Positions 1 to 13,300 of a DNA stretch of 64,000 nt are shown here, one piece after another. Location of the stretch: contig JAWPHD010008272.1 in NCBI GenBank assembly GCA_037043455.1, forward strand, positions 1 to 64,000. Direction: 5' to 3'. The stretch is from Cyrtodaria siliqua. Lineage: Eukaryota > Mollusca > Bivalvia > Adapedonta > Hiatellidae. The position numbers and the translations under genes are program-made. The notes beneath the pieces were generated by a model, which saw only the letters and a program-made list of their open reading frames with translations, was not told where the DNA came from and searched no databases. Each line of letters starts with the position of its first letter. Positions within the stretch are counted from its first letter, which is position 1.

Positions 1-710
1 TATGAGTAGAGGATGACCTCATTAGTCTAGAGGATGGAAAACCCTATTATGTGTGTCTAAAGGATGGACAATGCATAAAGATACTCTCGAATAATGAAAA
101 CAAAAATATAAACAAATGTTCCACTGATGGCAAACAAGTGGAGACATGGTTATGAACATAGGTTAATCATTATGGCAATGTGCACGTGTCTACATGGAGT
201 GTCGACACTGTTTGACTACAGGGACTGTGGACAGTGTCAGTTCCTGACTTTGTGTAACCTGAAACGGAGTTACCATCTATAAAACACTTACTGTAAGAGC
301 AACTAGAAATGTGCCCATGGCACAGGCACGGATGCCCTTGCTATTGCTTCACATAGTAATAAGGAAACTGTCTGTCAGACATTTAGTATGTACATGTTTA
401 CTATTCCAAGGGGACTTTGGAATTACTGATACAATGGGGCTGATTATCGAACCTGGCTCAGACAGTGTGCCCTTATACAATCTGACCAAGTTTTGAGAAG
501 ATTGGACAACAATTACCCAAACTAGAATTATCACTGAAAGTGATTAATACCTTGTCACATAAACATGGCAACCACAAGAAAACAATGGTAGGGCCACAAG
601 TTATTACAACATTAGAAATCCGGCCCTCCCGCTACAAAATATTCATACAATTTAGACAATGGCAAACAAATTATTTAAACTACAAAACATGAAATAAACA
701 GGAAAACAAA

Positions 711-714
<4 letters not shown>

Positions 715-744
<30 letters not shown>
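715..744. repeat. (GA)15 microsatellite
   Basis: Fifteen uninterrupted GA dinucleotides. The rest of 1-946 is unique-looking AT-rich DNA; no exon with good borders was found there on either strand, including for the missing half of the NBR1 ZZ domain. Confidence 0.95.
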
Positions 745-747
<3 letters not shown>

Positions 748-1705
748 GGAAGAGGAGAGGAGAGAAAGTTTTCAATATTGTTAGTGATCAGGGAAGAAGA
801 GTTAACAAAAATTTGCGCGTTACACCGTTCAAGTCAAAGATGTATTTAAGTGTAATAAAAAGAGACATGGTCATGAAGAGGATGCATTAAAATTGTTTAA
901 ATTTAAGACAAACCCAAATTAGCAGGTTCCTCAGAGTTGACTTTAGCATTTTTATGGTCTTAAACCCTTGTACCAATTTTTTTTTAAATCCGTCGACCCT
1001 TCATGAGTTATTGGTCAAATTCTAAGTTGAAAAGGGGCCATAACTTCGTCAAAAATTGGTGGTTTGTAACCAAAGTCGAACTTGACTTGTATTTTATGGT
1101 GTTATACCCGTGTACCAAATATTATTTAAATCCGTCGACCCTTTCATGAGTTATCGTCCGGACACCGTTTTTTGGGCAAATTCTAAGTTGAAAAGGGGCC
1201 ATAACTTCGTCAAAAATTGGTGGTTTGTAACCAAGTCGAACTTGACTTGTATTTTATGGTGTTATACCCCTGTACCAAATATTATTTAAATCCGTCGACC
1301 CTTTCATGACTTATCGTCCGGACACCGTTTTTTGGGCAAATTCTAAGTTGAAAAGGGGCCATAACTCCATCAAAAATTGGTGGTTTGTAACCAAAGTCGA
1401 ACTTGACTTGTATTTTATGGTCTTAAACCGGTGTACCAAAAATTATTTAAATCCGTCGACCCTTTCATGAGTTATCGACCGGAAACCTTTTTTTTTAGCA
1501 AATTCTAAGAGGAAAAGGGGCCATAACTCCGTCAAAAATTGGTGGTTTGTAACCAAAGTTGAACTTGAACTGTATTTTATGGTCTTAAACCCGTGTATCA
1601 TAAAATATTTAAATCCGTCGACTCTTTCATGAGTTATCGTCGGGAAACCGTTTTTTGGGCAAATTCTAAGTTGAAAAGGGGCCAGAACTCCGTCAAAAAT
1701 TGGAG

Positions 1706-3194
1706 CAGTGCTTGACACAGATGGTCCTCTCCTAGGCGAGTGAAATTTGATCTCTGCTGGCCCAAACAATATTCTTTGGGCGAGTGCATAGTTTGCTTTT
1801 TTAAATAGATGCAAGCACGCACTGTTCAACATGTCGATACGGCAAAAGCCAGTCAGTGCGTACGACACTCGCCAACCGCTTGTAGCAATACAATTTCCGC
1901 ATATTAGGAACACAAACTGCACATCATAGACTGGGACTCGCAGGTCCATTATCAGTATCCAAGTAGCTAGCGCGAGCCACGGCGGATACGATAGTCGATC
2001 GGGAACACGTCTATACACACCAGTGTCTATAAATAAACGGAGCGATGTGGTTGGCTGATCGGTTGTTCATTGGTCTCCTGACATGCCGCGTCTGATTGTA
2101 CACGATACTTAGCGAAGATTTTGGGAACCAGCGTTGGGAATTCCGCGGGAATCTCCATGCATACGAAAAGATCAACAAACCACAAAGGAAAGAATGGCGT
2201 CAAATTCAGATTTGCTGTCAAAGTTATATGTTGATACAATACAATTCTCCACAGCGCCTTTAAGCACCGTTATTTGCGTTGTCCTTGAAATTAGCGCGGT
2301 CTTTTAAATCCCAAGCGCGGTGCTTTGATTTACAAGATTCATGTTGATTATCGTCTGACACATACACCATAACCAGACCCTCTACACAGGATGTTAGTCA
2401 CGCGCTATCGGTGTGAAATACTACACCTCAAGGACAAGTGTGTACAGTTGTATAAACCAGCCAAATCAGGCAGAGATACGGTGTTTTCGCATTGCGTTAG
2501 CTGTGTATCACTTGACTTTATTGTTGATCATTATTATGTCTCGACAAACAAAACTTGATGGGATTAATTAGATAAGATCAAGCGATGTGACATACTTGAT
2601 TGGATAATGTGATTTAAATACATGATGAGTGATTATTAATGAGTTGTTAAAAAAAATACGATGTTTTGAAGTTAATTAAGTTAAACTGGGTTACTTCACT
2701 ATAAAATGTCCGATGTTTCTATTAATTTATCGTAACAAAACGTCGAAGCAAAGTAGTAAGAGACCCTTAGATGGGGGAATTGGCAAGTTTTAAGAAATGT
2801 TGAGGCTGCACCTACTGTCTGTGACTCAGCATCTGAACCAGTCGCAAAAAGAGCCAGGGTCAGACTGACCGGGTTCAATCCAGACTCGGAGAAAGACTTC
2901 AAATGGGTTGAGAAAATGGTTAGTAAATAAATACATGTAATTTAAGGGCAATCAATGTAAAGTGTATTATTCAAATGCAGATATTGTAAAGTGTATGGTA
3001 GCTGATTATGGTCTAAATTTAATGGATAAAGTGTTTGTTGTATTGGGGTATATTTATGTACAGATTATATTATTTCATGTTGTAGTTTGTACTAGGGTAT
3101 CAAAAAAATTTGGGCCACCAACATTCAATTTGGGCCAGTGGGTCCAAATTTTTACTGGCCCAAGCAAAAAATTTCAAAAAAGTGTCAAGCACTG
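1706..3194. mobile_element. hAT-like DNA transposon remnant inserted in array, 6-bp target duplication
   Basis: Ends CAGTGCTTGACAC and its inverse GTGTCAAGCACTG are exact 13-bp inverted repeats. Flanks are TTGGAG (1700-1705) and TTGGTG (3195-3200), and the surrounding array reads straight across when the element is removed. Inside, 2760-2906 on the plus strand has a broken frame (SKRPLDGGIGKF, then a shifted frame ending FNPDSEKDFKWVEKM) resembling the N-terminus of ZNF862/C17orf113-type hAT transposases. No intact transposase. Confidence 0.7.
2738..2906 (+). pseudogene. Transposase N-terminal fragment, frameshifted
   Basis: Two adjacent plus frames: KRPLDGGIGKF stops, and the next frame continues VEAAPTVCDSASEPVAKRAR to KWVEKM before GTTAGT. 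The pattern 'nuclear-localisation-like basic run, then F-x-W-V' is typical of the start of hAT-derived proteins. A single frameshift separates the parts. Confidence 0.4.
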
Positions 3195-3375
3195 TTGGTG
3201 GTTTGTAACCAAAGTCGAACTTGACTTTACTTTTATGGTGTTATACCCGTGTACCAAATATTATTTAAATTCATCAACCCTTACATGAGTTATCGTCCGG
3301 AAACCAACAGACCGACCGACGGACCGACCGACTGACAAGCTCACTCCTATATACCCCACCAAACTTCGTTTGTGG

Positions 3376-4300
3376 AGGTATAATTAAGAGTCCAGACACT
3401 ATTTCTGACACGGACACCAGGAATAAGTGGATGGTCTTCTTCCACCACAAAAAATTGGCCATCATACATAGCCCAAAATGTCCTGAAAAATGACGTTGAG
3501 CACCAAACAAAGCAAAAAAAACATCGTTTCACGAATGGTGGGAGCATTAAAATACCTGACATTGTGAATTTCCATGCTGATCTGACATTATACCATACAG
3601 AAATATTTAACACTCAGAATAGGTGTTTATGATCAATGTATACTTTGTATTTGGATACATGAGTATTGGTTTACTCTGTTTCCTATCATGACCCTCAGTA
3701 TACCTTGGATTATTATAAAAAGTACTTGAATGTATAAACACATTACTCATCCTTCACATTATAATACGTCTCCGCTACATATTTCATTTTATCACAAACC
3801 TTGCGGTGTGGTGCGCAATGAAGCTATGACATAAGTATCGCAACACAGTAGTGTAATAAATATGCAAAGGACAGCCTAATCATCTATTGGTCTTTTCCAT
3901 TCAGCTAGGCGTGTAATCAGAACTGCCTTGTCGATTTCAAAACTACACACCACATCAGTAATAAACATGATGTTATCTCTTTGAAGACCGACGCCTTAAT
4001 GGAGTAACAAATGACCTGACCATATTATTTAAAAGACAAACAAGTCATGTGACGTTTATATACTTTATTCTTTTATATATAAATATAAAACTATGCTAAT
4101 TACTGGGATACGGAATTCGATCAGGCCGTTCTGATTGATCAGTGTGGTAAGGAGATGACCGAATCAATGGAATTCATATAGGCAGGTACATTAATAAAAG
4201 TATGAAATTTTTGGAGTTACGTGATACCTAAAATCTGATCGGGGGCGTTTAAATGGGGGTATATATAAACATAATACACAAATGTAGAGACAAATAATAG
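3376..4300. other. Non-coding stretch with a SINE-tail fragment
   Basis: 3400-3530 matches, in inverse orientation, the body/tail sequence also found at 18415-18500 and 48510-48560 (a tRNA-SINE family). The rest is AT-rich with no exon borders seen; it should be NBR1 intron. Confidence 0.4.
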
Positions 4301-4309
4301 CTGACTTAC

Positions 4310-4382
4310 CCACACTTGTATCTGGAACCAATTATCATGTTGTTACAGCTGTCACAGAATACCCCATCATGACTGTATACGG
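4310..4382 (-). CDS. NBR1: NBR1 exon 9: first half of ZZ zinc finger
   Basis: 73 nt giving residues 306-328: VYSHDGVFCDSCNNMIIGSR then YKC. The CxxC pair (C314, C317), the leading His-Asp-Gly and the GxRYKC end are the ZZ signature; C328 is the first Cys of the next pair. The second half must lie on an exon beyond the window, as none was found in 1-4300. Acceptor TTTCCAG, donor TGTGG|GTAAGT. A 54-bp minisatellite starts about 30 bp upstream of the acceptor. Confidence 0.85.
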
Positions 4383-7300
4383 CTGGAAAACAAGAATCAA
4401 GTTTGAAAAGAAATATATACCGAGATAAGGGTTCAGATGACAAAGAAGCTTCCGATGACAAAGAAACATACTCCGAGATAAGGGTTCAGATGACAAAAAA
4501 AGCTTCCGATGACAAAGAAACATACTCCGAGATAATGGTTCAGATGACAAAGAAAGCTTCCGATGACAAACAAACATACTCCGAGATAAGGGTTCAGATG
4601 ACAAAGAAAGCTTCCGATGACAAAGAAACATACTCCGAGATAAGGGTTCAGATGACAAAGAAAGCTTCCGATGACAAAGAAACATACACCGAGATAAGGG
4701 TTCAGATGACAAAGAAAGCTTCCGATAACAAAGAAATATACACCGAGATAAGGGTTCAGATGACAAAGAAAGCTTCCGATGAAAAAGAAACATACCCTGA
4801 GATAAGCTTCTGATGACAAAGAAATATACAAAGTCAATATACATAGACAAGAAGAATTATACACAGAGATTAAATGAAAAAGAAATAAAGTTTCTGATGA
4901 CAAAAAAATATACACCGACACAAAACCTTTGACAACAAAAAAATATACGCTTTGATAAAGCTTCTGATGACAAAGAAAGCTTTTGATGTCAGGACAAAAA
5001 AATATACACCGTCACTGAGAAAAAGCTTCTGATGACTTCTGGCATACATTTCAACTTTATAAATCATTTTAAGCATGTAACTAATTTTGCAAGCCAAGCT
5101 GTTGTATGGATATTAAGTTCAGTGAATATCGTCAAATATTACACTTACGATACTCTCCTCCTACGCCGAGATTCTTGGTGGACCCTGCTGTTGTAGAGGT
5201 GGTTCCTAATTGAGTCTGTGTGGATCCCTGATGGGATTCAATCACAGCCCCATCAAGTCCCTTCAGAACGTGTTTCACCGTCTTCCTGGTAACGTCACGA
5301 ACAATTTCGGACCGTAGCTCTTTTTTCAGCTGAAAAATAGGATTTTCTGTTAGTCTGACAACATTTTTTTGAAAAGTCTTTCTCTCTTGCTTCGTTTTAC
5401 TATCAAAACTCAGTACCAGGCTTACCAACAGCTACTGTTACAAAGGTTGTAAACCGGGGCTCTTGTCTAACAATACAAGATCTTTTACATGGCTACAGTA
5501 TTTCCCTCCCTGTACATGGGACCACAGGCTTTAAAATGGACACTTGCCATATCAAGGTATTGAAGACATGCATTTGGGTACTACCACAACTGTCAAAGAA
5601 CCTGGTACCTTTTCTGTGAGAGACAAGTGTGCTAATGCATCGACCACTGCAACTCCAAAAGCAAAGTTTAGACACCTAACATAGCTTTACAATGACACTG
5701 CTTTCTTTTTAACAGTATATACTATATTATCTAAGGCCAGCAGGAGAATCTTATTTCTCAACCCTTAACTCCCTACGTATATATAATGGACAGTTCTTTC
5801 TTTGAATTAAAACCATTCCATTTATGTGACAAAGGGGTGTTTTGGGGAAAATGACAGATCAGCAGCTGGTCATTCCTGATCTGGGTTTACAATGGACGCA
5901 AAGGCTATTGCAGTCGTGCTTAGCGGGTTAAGGGTTAAAATCAGTGGAGTGTAGCTGGTGGCAAGCCCGGAGGGACCCCATTATTTCCATCTAACAACAA
6001 AATATAATTTATTAGAATGACATCAAAATTCCAAACTTTAGCCATAAATGCGACAAAACAGTAACTAATCTGTTTCGAATTTCACTTGTCTCATCGTAAA
6101 AGTAAACCATGCTTAAAACATTTTAAACATGAATAGTTGAGTCGAAAAACAAACCTGGGTCATAAACGCCACAAAGTCTGAGTACTGAAGAAGCTCGCCG
6201 ATTCTTCCACTGCTGTCTTCACTGGCCCTTGTGGATGGCTGTATATCAATCTGTTCAATTTTCGGTGCACGAGTCAGTTGTAGTCTTTGTTCGTCAACTT
6301 GTAGCTCTGGTTGCTCGTCCTCTTCTCTCTGGACTTGACGTTTTGGCTAGGAAAAAAATAATATATACTCACAAGTCGCTGTCAACATGTTGTGATTATA
6401 GACGGATAATATTATGATTAATTTTCAGTTTAACGCTGATTTGTTCTTAAGCTTAGTGTTGTTCTATAGCTTGGCTCTGATTTGTCCTTTAGCTTAGCTC
6501 TTGTTTATTGTTTAGCTTATCTCTGGTTTGTTCTTTATCTTATCTCCGGTTTGTTCTTTAGCTTAGCTTTGTTGTTTTTCTTTATCTAAGCTCTGTTCGT
6601 CTAGGTTTGGTTTATTGTTTAGCTTACCTCTGGTTTGTTCCTTAGGTTAGCTTTGGGTTGTTCTTTAGCTAAATTCTGGTTTATTCTTTATCTTAGCTCT
6701 GTGTTGTTGTTTTGCTTAGCTCTAGTTTATTCTTCAGTTTAGCTCTGGGTTGTTCTTTAGTTTAGCTTCCGTTTATTCTTTAGCTTAGCTGTGTTGTTCT
6801 TCAGTTTAACTCTGGCTTATTCTTTAGTTTAGCTCTATGTTGTTCTTTATCTTAGCTCTGGTTTGTTCATAAGCTTAGCTTTGGTTTATTCTTTAGCTTA
6901 GCACTGGGCTGTTCTTTAGTTTAGCTCCGTGTTGTTCTTTAGTTTAGCTTTTTTTTTCTTTTTTTTTTTACCTTGGCTATAGTTGCTTTAGTTTATTCCT
7001 TAGCTTAGCTCTGTGTTGTTCTTTAGGTCTGCTATCGCTTAGTTGTTACTTTATCTGTTGTATTTTGTTCAGTTAACTCTGGTTTATTATTTAGGCCTGC
7101 AGTTGTTTAGTCTTTACTTTTGCTGTTGTTGTTTTTTGTTTAGTTAAGTCTGGCTTACTCTTTAGGCTTACTATTGTTAGGTAATGACTATAGCTATTGC
7201 TTTTTGTTTAGTTACATTTGGTTATTCTCTTTTTCTGGTTTATTCTTTAGTTCAGATTTGGTGTATTCTTTCATCTAGCTTTGGTTTATTCTTTAGCTAA

Positions 7301-10300
7301 CAATTTAGTCACATGTATGGTAATTGACCGACAACTGTCTAAATTATAACAAGTGTTATATATGTAGAAACAACCACTTGACACTAATTAATGGCAATAT
7401 AAGAGCAGTTAATATTTAAAACAGATCTCTTTCTGCAAGCAACCAACTTTCAAAGTATTTCATTTTGCACATCCTGTTTAACCCTTAACCCGCTAAGCAT
7501 GACTATAATAGCCTTTGCATCCATTGATTGAAACCCAGATCAGCCTGCAAGGGTTTACAATGTCTGGCTGCTGATCAGTCATTTTCCCCAAAACAACACC
7601 TCACATAAATGGAATGGTCTTAACTCAAAGATAAACAGTCCATTATATATATGTAGCGGGTTAAGGGTTAATATCCGAACATATAGGTCATCATGTATAC
7701 ATGCCTGATAATTATTGATTTTTCACACACTTCCAGTATCTCAAGATATGTCTTTTAGAACAAATCCATTCCTAACGCATTTTTTTTCCACGTTTTCTTT
7801 TTTTATATCGCATTTCAAGCAGTCGACTGGAAATGAGTTTTTTCAGTTGACATTTGTTTTAACCCTTCCCTCCCACGTAGAATCTTGCAGTTATAATATC
7901 ACTCAAGCATTAACACCATTTTCAAAATGCCAAATATACTTTTGGCCAAAATAAAATAGTTTGTAGAGAAGCAATTGCAGACAATTGGGTAAAAATTAAA
8001 ATTGAAACCATTTTTGTTATTTTATAATCCTCACCTCCCACACTGAAGTATCTGGGTGCAAACAAAACTGTGCATCTTCACTAAGACCGGGAAGCATTAT
8101 CTTTTCCTCATCTGTCCTGGGTTCTATCTTTTCCTCATCTGTCCTCGGTTCTATACCGTCAACTTTACAATCGTCAGTTCTGTTTTCAGCTGTCAAGAGA
8201 ACAAAGTAAAACTGATGTTGATTATTTACAAATAAGGGACACCCTTGAAATATGCATCAGGCATTGAATTCTGTGTGTGTGTGTATGTGTGAAGTTCTAA
8301 GGTTTATAGTCCCTCTACCATATGTGCCAAGAGGAGAATCCCCTAAGACATAGCATTGGTCAAGCATTTAAATTAGCACCTTGATCTATTTGAACTGTAT
8401 AATTTTCTTCAAACCTGCAAGAGTTGTTACACAATTGGTAAAAATAAACAAACTCCTCTAACAGGTATAGTTGAAGGGACAATGTCCGTAACTTTTAGCT
8501 TATAAATCACACACTAATCACGTTCACAAACTTTACACACTAAACACTACTGAATATTTACAAATTAAAAGCCAAATTATTTGACGGAATTCAATCGCGG
8601 TCCAAAAAAAGAAGTACCGCTTCGTGAGTTTGAACTCGCAGCCCAAACTAAAATTATACTTGCGGGTAATAATAGTGAGCGCGCAATAGTCGATGTAGCT
8701 CCCAACTGAGCTGAACGGGCAATACATATTACGCAATACCTACCATGCAGAAAACCTAATGTGCTAATGGAAGTCACATGATCAACAGAAAAGGTAAATA
8801 ATGTGGGTCCCATATTATTTACAAATGATAATTAAAACTTCTTTTTTTTTAAACTCATGAATGTATTACTAGACTATTTTGGGTCTGTGCTCATGTTTTC
8901 ATGTATACATTTCACTGAATAAAAGTCAGACAGTTATTTGGTTATGTTAAATATCTGCTTACTTACGGACATTGTCCCTTTAACATGGATTATTGTTTAA
9001 TGTTATTAAGACACTTCTCATAATTATGGCAGTTCTTACTCATCCTGATTTCTGAATGGTAAAATATTTACATTTGATAAAGATGTTTATATGATTAATT
9101 TCCTGTACTGATTTTATCTCAGTCGTACACACATAAACAAAATTAATGTAACGATAACAGGATTTCATTATGCTTACAGCTTTTTTGTATGTTCGTTCTC
9201 CTGCATATCAATTTTCCTTATCTCCAATTTATTTTAACTTCATTCAAACACGCTTTACAATATACCGTTGTTAACGTGTACACACCTTTGTGTACAACTG
9301 ATGCTGTATTTCTGAGATAAGAGCAGGATTCAGACTGCACTGATCAAACACTGATAATGACATTTGTTGTTAAACAGTTTGTTAACACATTATTTAGGTT
9401 ATAAGGGCCCTCTCAGAGAAAGGAAGAGCGTATGGAAACCATGCCACAGTATTTTTACACCCTTTTGGGAATAGTAGTGGAAACCATTCAATTGGGAAAA
9501 TTCGCGTTGTTTTGCCTTAAGTTGGAAGTTTTTCACTATCAAAAAAAGCTAAAAATTTAAAACAAAGAAAAAAGAAAATTCTGGTAATGTTTTGTAAAGA
9601 TCAGATGAAAAATAAAGGCCCTATCGCCTTAACAAGGCAAAATATAGCATTTTTAATGAAATCACTGATACATTCTCTATTAGTATTTCATAACTCTTCC
9701 CCTAAGGGTGCCCTTTGGTGACGAATTAGCGTGATCTGTGCATATTTTCGTGCAACGCGTATGTGGATGTTGTAAAAAGTGGGAAGATGTTCCAAAATCA
9801 TTAGTCGTACATCCTTGATACTTAGTATACATGTTCGCAATCATGAACCCCACACATTGATGTAGGTTCGATAATTATAGATTATTATATGACTGTTTTC
9901 ATATCAGCCACTGTATCATCCCTGAGACCCTATATGTGCCCGAGGGCTTTAGCCTCTAGATATAATTCCTACACATCTGATCTCTAAACTTTGGTATATT
10001 GTGCGACATACCAGGCTTAGGGTTTGATTTATTCATTATAATGGTATATCGCACACTTTTTCACAGTTTTGAGATCATATGGGCTGAAAACACGACATGC
10101 TTCTGATCGACAAACTATTGTATATTGTGTGATATATCACACTTATAGATTATTTGGACTTGATATAACATTTGTGTTAACGTTAATTTTAATTCAAACA
10201 TGGCAGATGCTATTTTCAGTATACACAAGCAATTACAACAGTCTGGTAAAATATACCATAAAAAATGAAGTGGGTGGGGTAAATCAACATCTCTTTTAAC

Positions 10301-13300
10301 GTATTTTGGTCATATTGTGTATATTATAAACTGATACACTGTAATTCAATTAGATGTATGTTTGTTTATCAGGTGTATGTATGCCAGTCATTTAAATGAC
10401 TTTTGATGTAATAAATAAAACCAAACCAAATACATCTATCTTTTTCTGAAATAAAATGATGGGTCTTTTACATTTTTAATTGTTAACTCTTTTAGATGTT
10501 TAATGTCACCTATACTTTTTATCACATTTATTTGATAACCTTATAATTCTCTATTATATACCAGTTTATTACAAATTTCTTATTTCTATAAGTTTGTCTT
10601 GTCCAAAATTTGCCCAAAAATGCAATTTTCTGTGATTTTTTTGTTTCATTAGAAGGTGTGCTGAAATTGAAAACTTTAAAGATTTCTCTTATTTTTATTA
10701 TTTTAAGGATTTTCTTACTTTTGTATTGATACCTGTTTAGCTTCTCATAACTTTTTTTTATTTTCTTGTATTTTTTTAACTAAAATATTGGGTGATTTCT
10801 AAAGCCATATTTTCAGCTGATTCTGAATTTAAAACCTGGGCTTTGGAGGTGTATTATTGCTAAAAAGTTAAATCACCAACACGTCATTATTTTTCCAGAA
10901 ACTTACTAGTAAAATGTTAGTCTTCATAAAAAACAGGGAAATTAAAAATTCTTGTTATATGATATTCACCACAGGGCACCCTTAAAGTATATATATATGT
11001 TTTTTCAATTGGGAATTTTTTTCACTCCAATTGCGAAACAAGAGGTCAATGACCTTGAAGCTCTACTGATAGGTTTTTGATAGCTAGATCAGCATTCCTG
11101 TGAAGTTTCATGCAATCTGTCAAGTAGTTTCAGAGGAATAGTCGCTATAAGTTTTTACTATATAACTATGTAAACAAAGATGGCTGTGGCAGGCATGTTT
11201 AATGTCAAATCAAAATAATTTTCAACAAGGACCAACATCATGACGTCATGCTGATCATTTTAGAAAAAGTCCCATATCAATATCACTTTCAGTTTTCAAG
11301 AAGTAGTCGCTACAAATTTAAAATCTTTTTTTGGCCGTGGTGTCCATCTTGAATTTCCGGCCAACCTGAGATCAACTAGATATCAAGAGCAACATACCTG
11401 TGAAGTTTCATGAAAATCCGTCACCTAGTTTCAGAGGAGTAGACGCTACACGCTTGTACTATATAACTCCATGTAAACAAAGATGGCCGCTGGCAGCTAT
11501 GTTTAATGTTCAATCAAAATAATTTTCGACAAGGATCAACATCATGTCATGCTGGTCATTTCAGAAAAAGTCCAATATCAATATCACTTATAGTTTTCAA
11601 GAAGTAGTCGGTACAAACTTGCTGTTTAAAAATCTATTTTTAGACGTGGCGGCCATCTTGAATTTCCGGCCAGCCTGAAATTTTGCTAGGATCAATAAGA
11701 CATCAAGAGCAACATTCCTGTGAAGTTTAATGAAAATCCGTCAAGTAGTTTCAGAGGTCTAGTCCCTACAATTTTTTATTATATAACTCTATGTAAACAA
11801 AGATGGCCACTGGCAGCCATGTTTAATGTTGAATAAAAATAATTTTTGACAAGGATCAACACCATGTCTTGCTGATCATTTTAGAAAAAGTCCCATATCA
11901 ATATCAGTTATAGTTTTCAAGAAGTAGTCGCTACAAACTTGTTTTTTAAAAATCTACTTTTAGCCGTGGTGGCCATCTTGAATTTCACATCAACATGAAT
12001 TTTTGCTAGGATCAACTAGACTTCATGGGCAACATTTCTATATAGTTTCATGAAAATCCATCCAGTAGTTTCAGAGGAGTAGTCGCTACAAAAAAAGTTT
12101 ACGGACGGACAGACGGACACTGCACCACGGCATAAGCTCTGCTGATCTCTGATCAGTTGAGCTAAAAACACATACTTTTTGCCATTGGGAATGGCAACGT
12201 TTTTGATACCACTTATATAAGGAAAAAGATCTCTGTACCATCCTTCTCTTACTATCGAAATATTTCCCAGTTTCTTTTTACATGCTCTGAAAATCAACAG
12301 ATTGAGTTAGAGAAATGTTGAGTTACCCCGTGTCTCCACATCAGGCATGGGGATAGCCACACTGGAATCGGGGCAAATCTCTCTCAGCTGCAATGGCTCT
12401 GTGAATAAAATAACACCATTTTATTTCTTATTTTCCTTTATAACGTTTTCAAGTAATGGCTCTGTGAATACAGACAATGCAATATTATTTCTCCCTTTTT
12501 TCGCCTATAATGGATTTGTGAATAAGTGCAAAACATGATTTTATTTCTATCGAATACAGACACATATTTATTTCTAATTTTATTTCCCTAATTACAGGCA
12601 ACATGCTTTTATTTTAGATTTTACTCCCTAAAATTACTCGTGTCAACACAAATATTTTTATATATTTTTCTGTAATGACTAACAACTGAAGGTCCATCTT
12701 ATTTTGTTTGAGAATACCGGTTACATTTTTTTGCAACTTAAAGGTTAGCTGTATCGACTTTCTATACATACCATCATCAGAGTCATCTGGCATCCTGAAC
12801 ACAACCGCCTCAGCAGCTAGCGGCATCACCTTTAACTGGAGAGTATCAGCGGAAGCCTTGGCAACCTGACATGAAGGAATGATGAAATTATCGAACAATT
12901 CTTTCTGACTTGAGTAAAAAACAAGAGGTCAATGACCTTGAAGCTCTACTGATAGGTTTTTATAGCTAGATCAGCCTTCCTGTGAAGTTTCATGAAAATC
13001 TGAAAAGTAGTTTCAGTAGTAGTCGCAACAAGTTTTTACTATATAACTCTATGTGAAACAAAGATGGCCGCTGCCAGCCATGGTTAATGTTAAATCGAAA
13101 CGATTTTCGTCAAAGATCAACATCATGTCATGCTGATCATTTTAAAAAAAAGTCCCATATCAACATCACTTATAGTTTTCAAGAAGTAAGTGCTACAAAC
13201 TTGTTTTTTAAAGATCTATTTTTAGCCATTGTGACCATCTTGAATTTCTGGCAGACCTGAAATTTTCCTAGGATCAACTAGACATCAAGAGCAACATTCC

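Larger units (their letters stand above)
947..3375. repeat. Tandem array of about 162 bp units (split by the transposon at 1706-3194)
   Basis: Roughly five copies of a unit containing 'ggggccataactccgtcaaa', 'ggtttgtaaccaaagtcgaa' and 'aaatccgtcgaccctttcat'. The right end has a 'gaccgaccgacggaccgacc' tail followed by 'ccccaccaaacttcg'. Arrays of this build with a purine/GAC tail are common in bivalves and are thought to sit inside mobile elements. Confidence 0.75.

Noticed and set aside
1443..2018. Minus-strand ORF of 191 codons
   Set aside because: Spans the border between tandem array and transposon; the array part encodes repeated residues, and no family matches.
2027..2239. 70-codon minus ORF considered as an NBR1 downstream exon
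   Set aside because: Sits inside the 1706-3194 transposon and lacks ZZ cysteines.
4335..4921. Frames of 136-171 codons over the 54-bp array
   Set aside because: Minisatellite artefacts; the frame that runs into exon 9 is not the ZZ frame.
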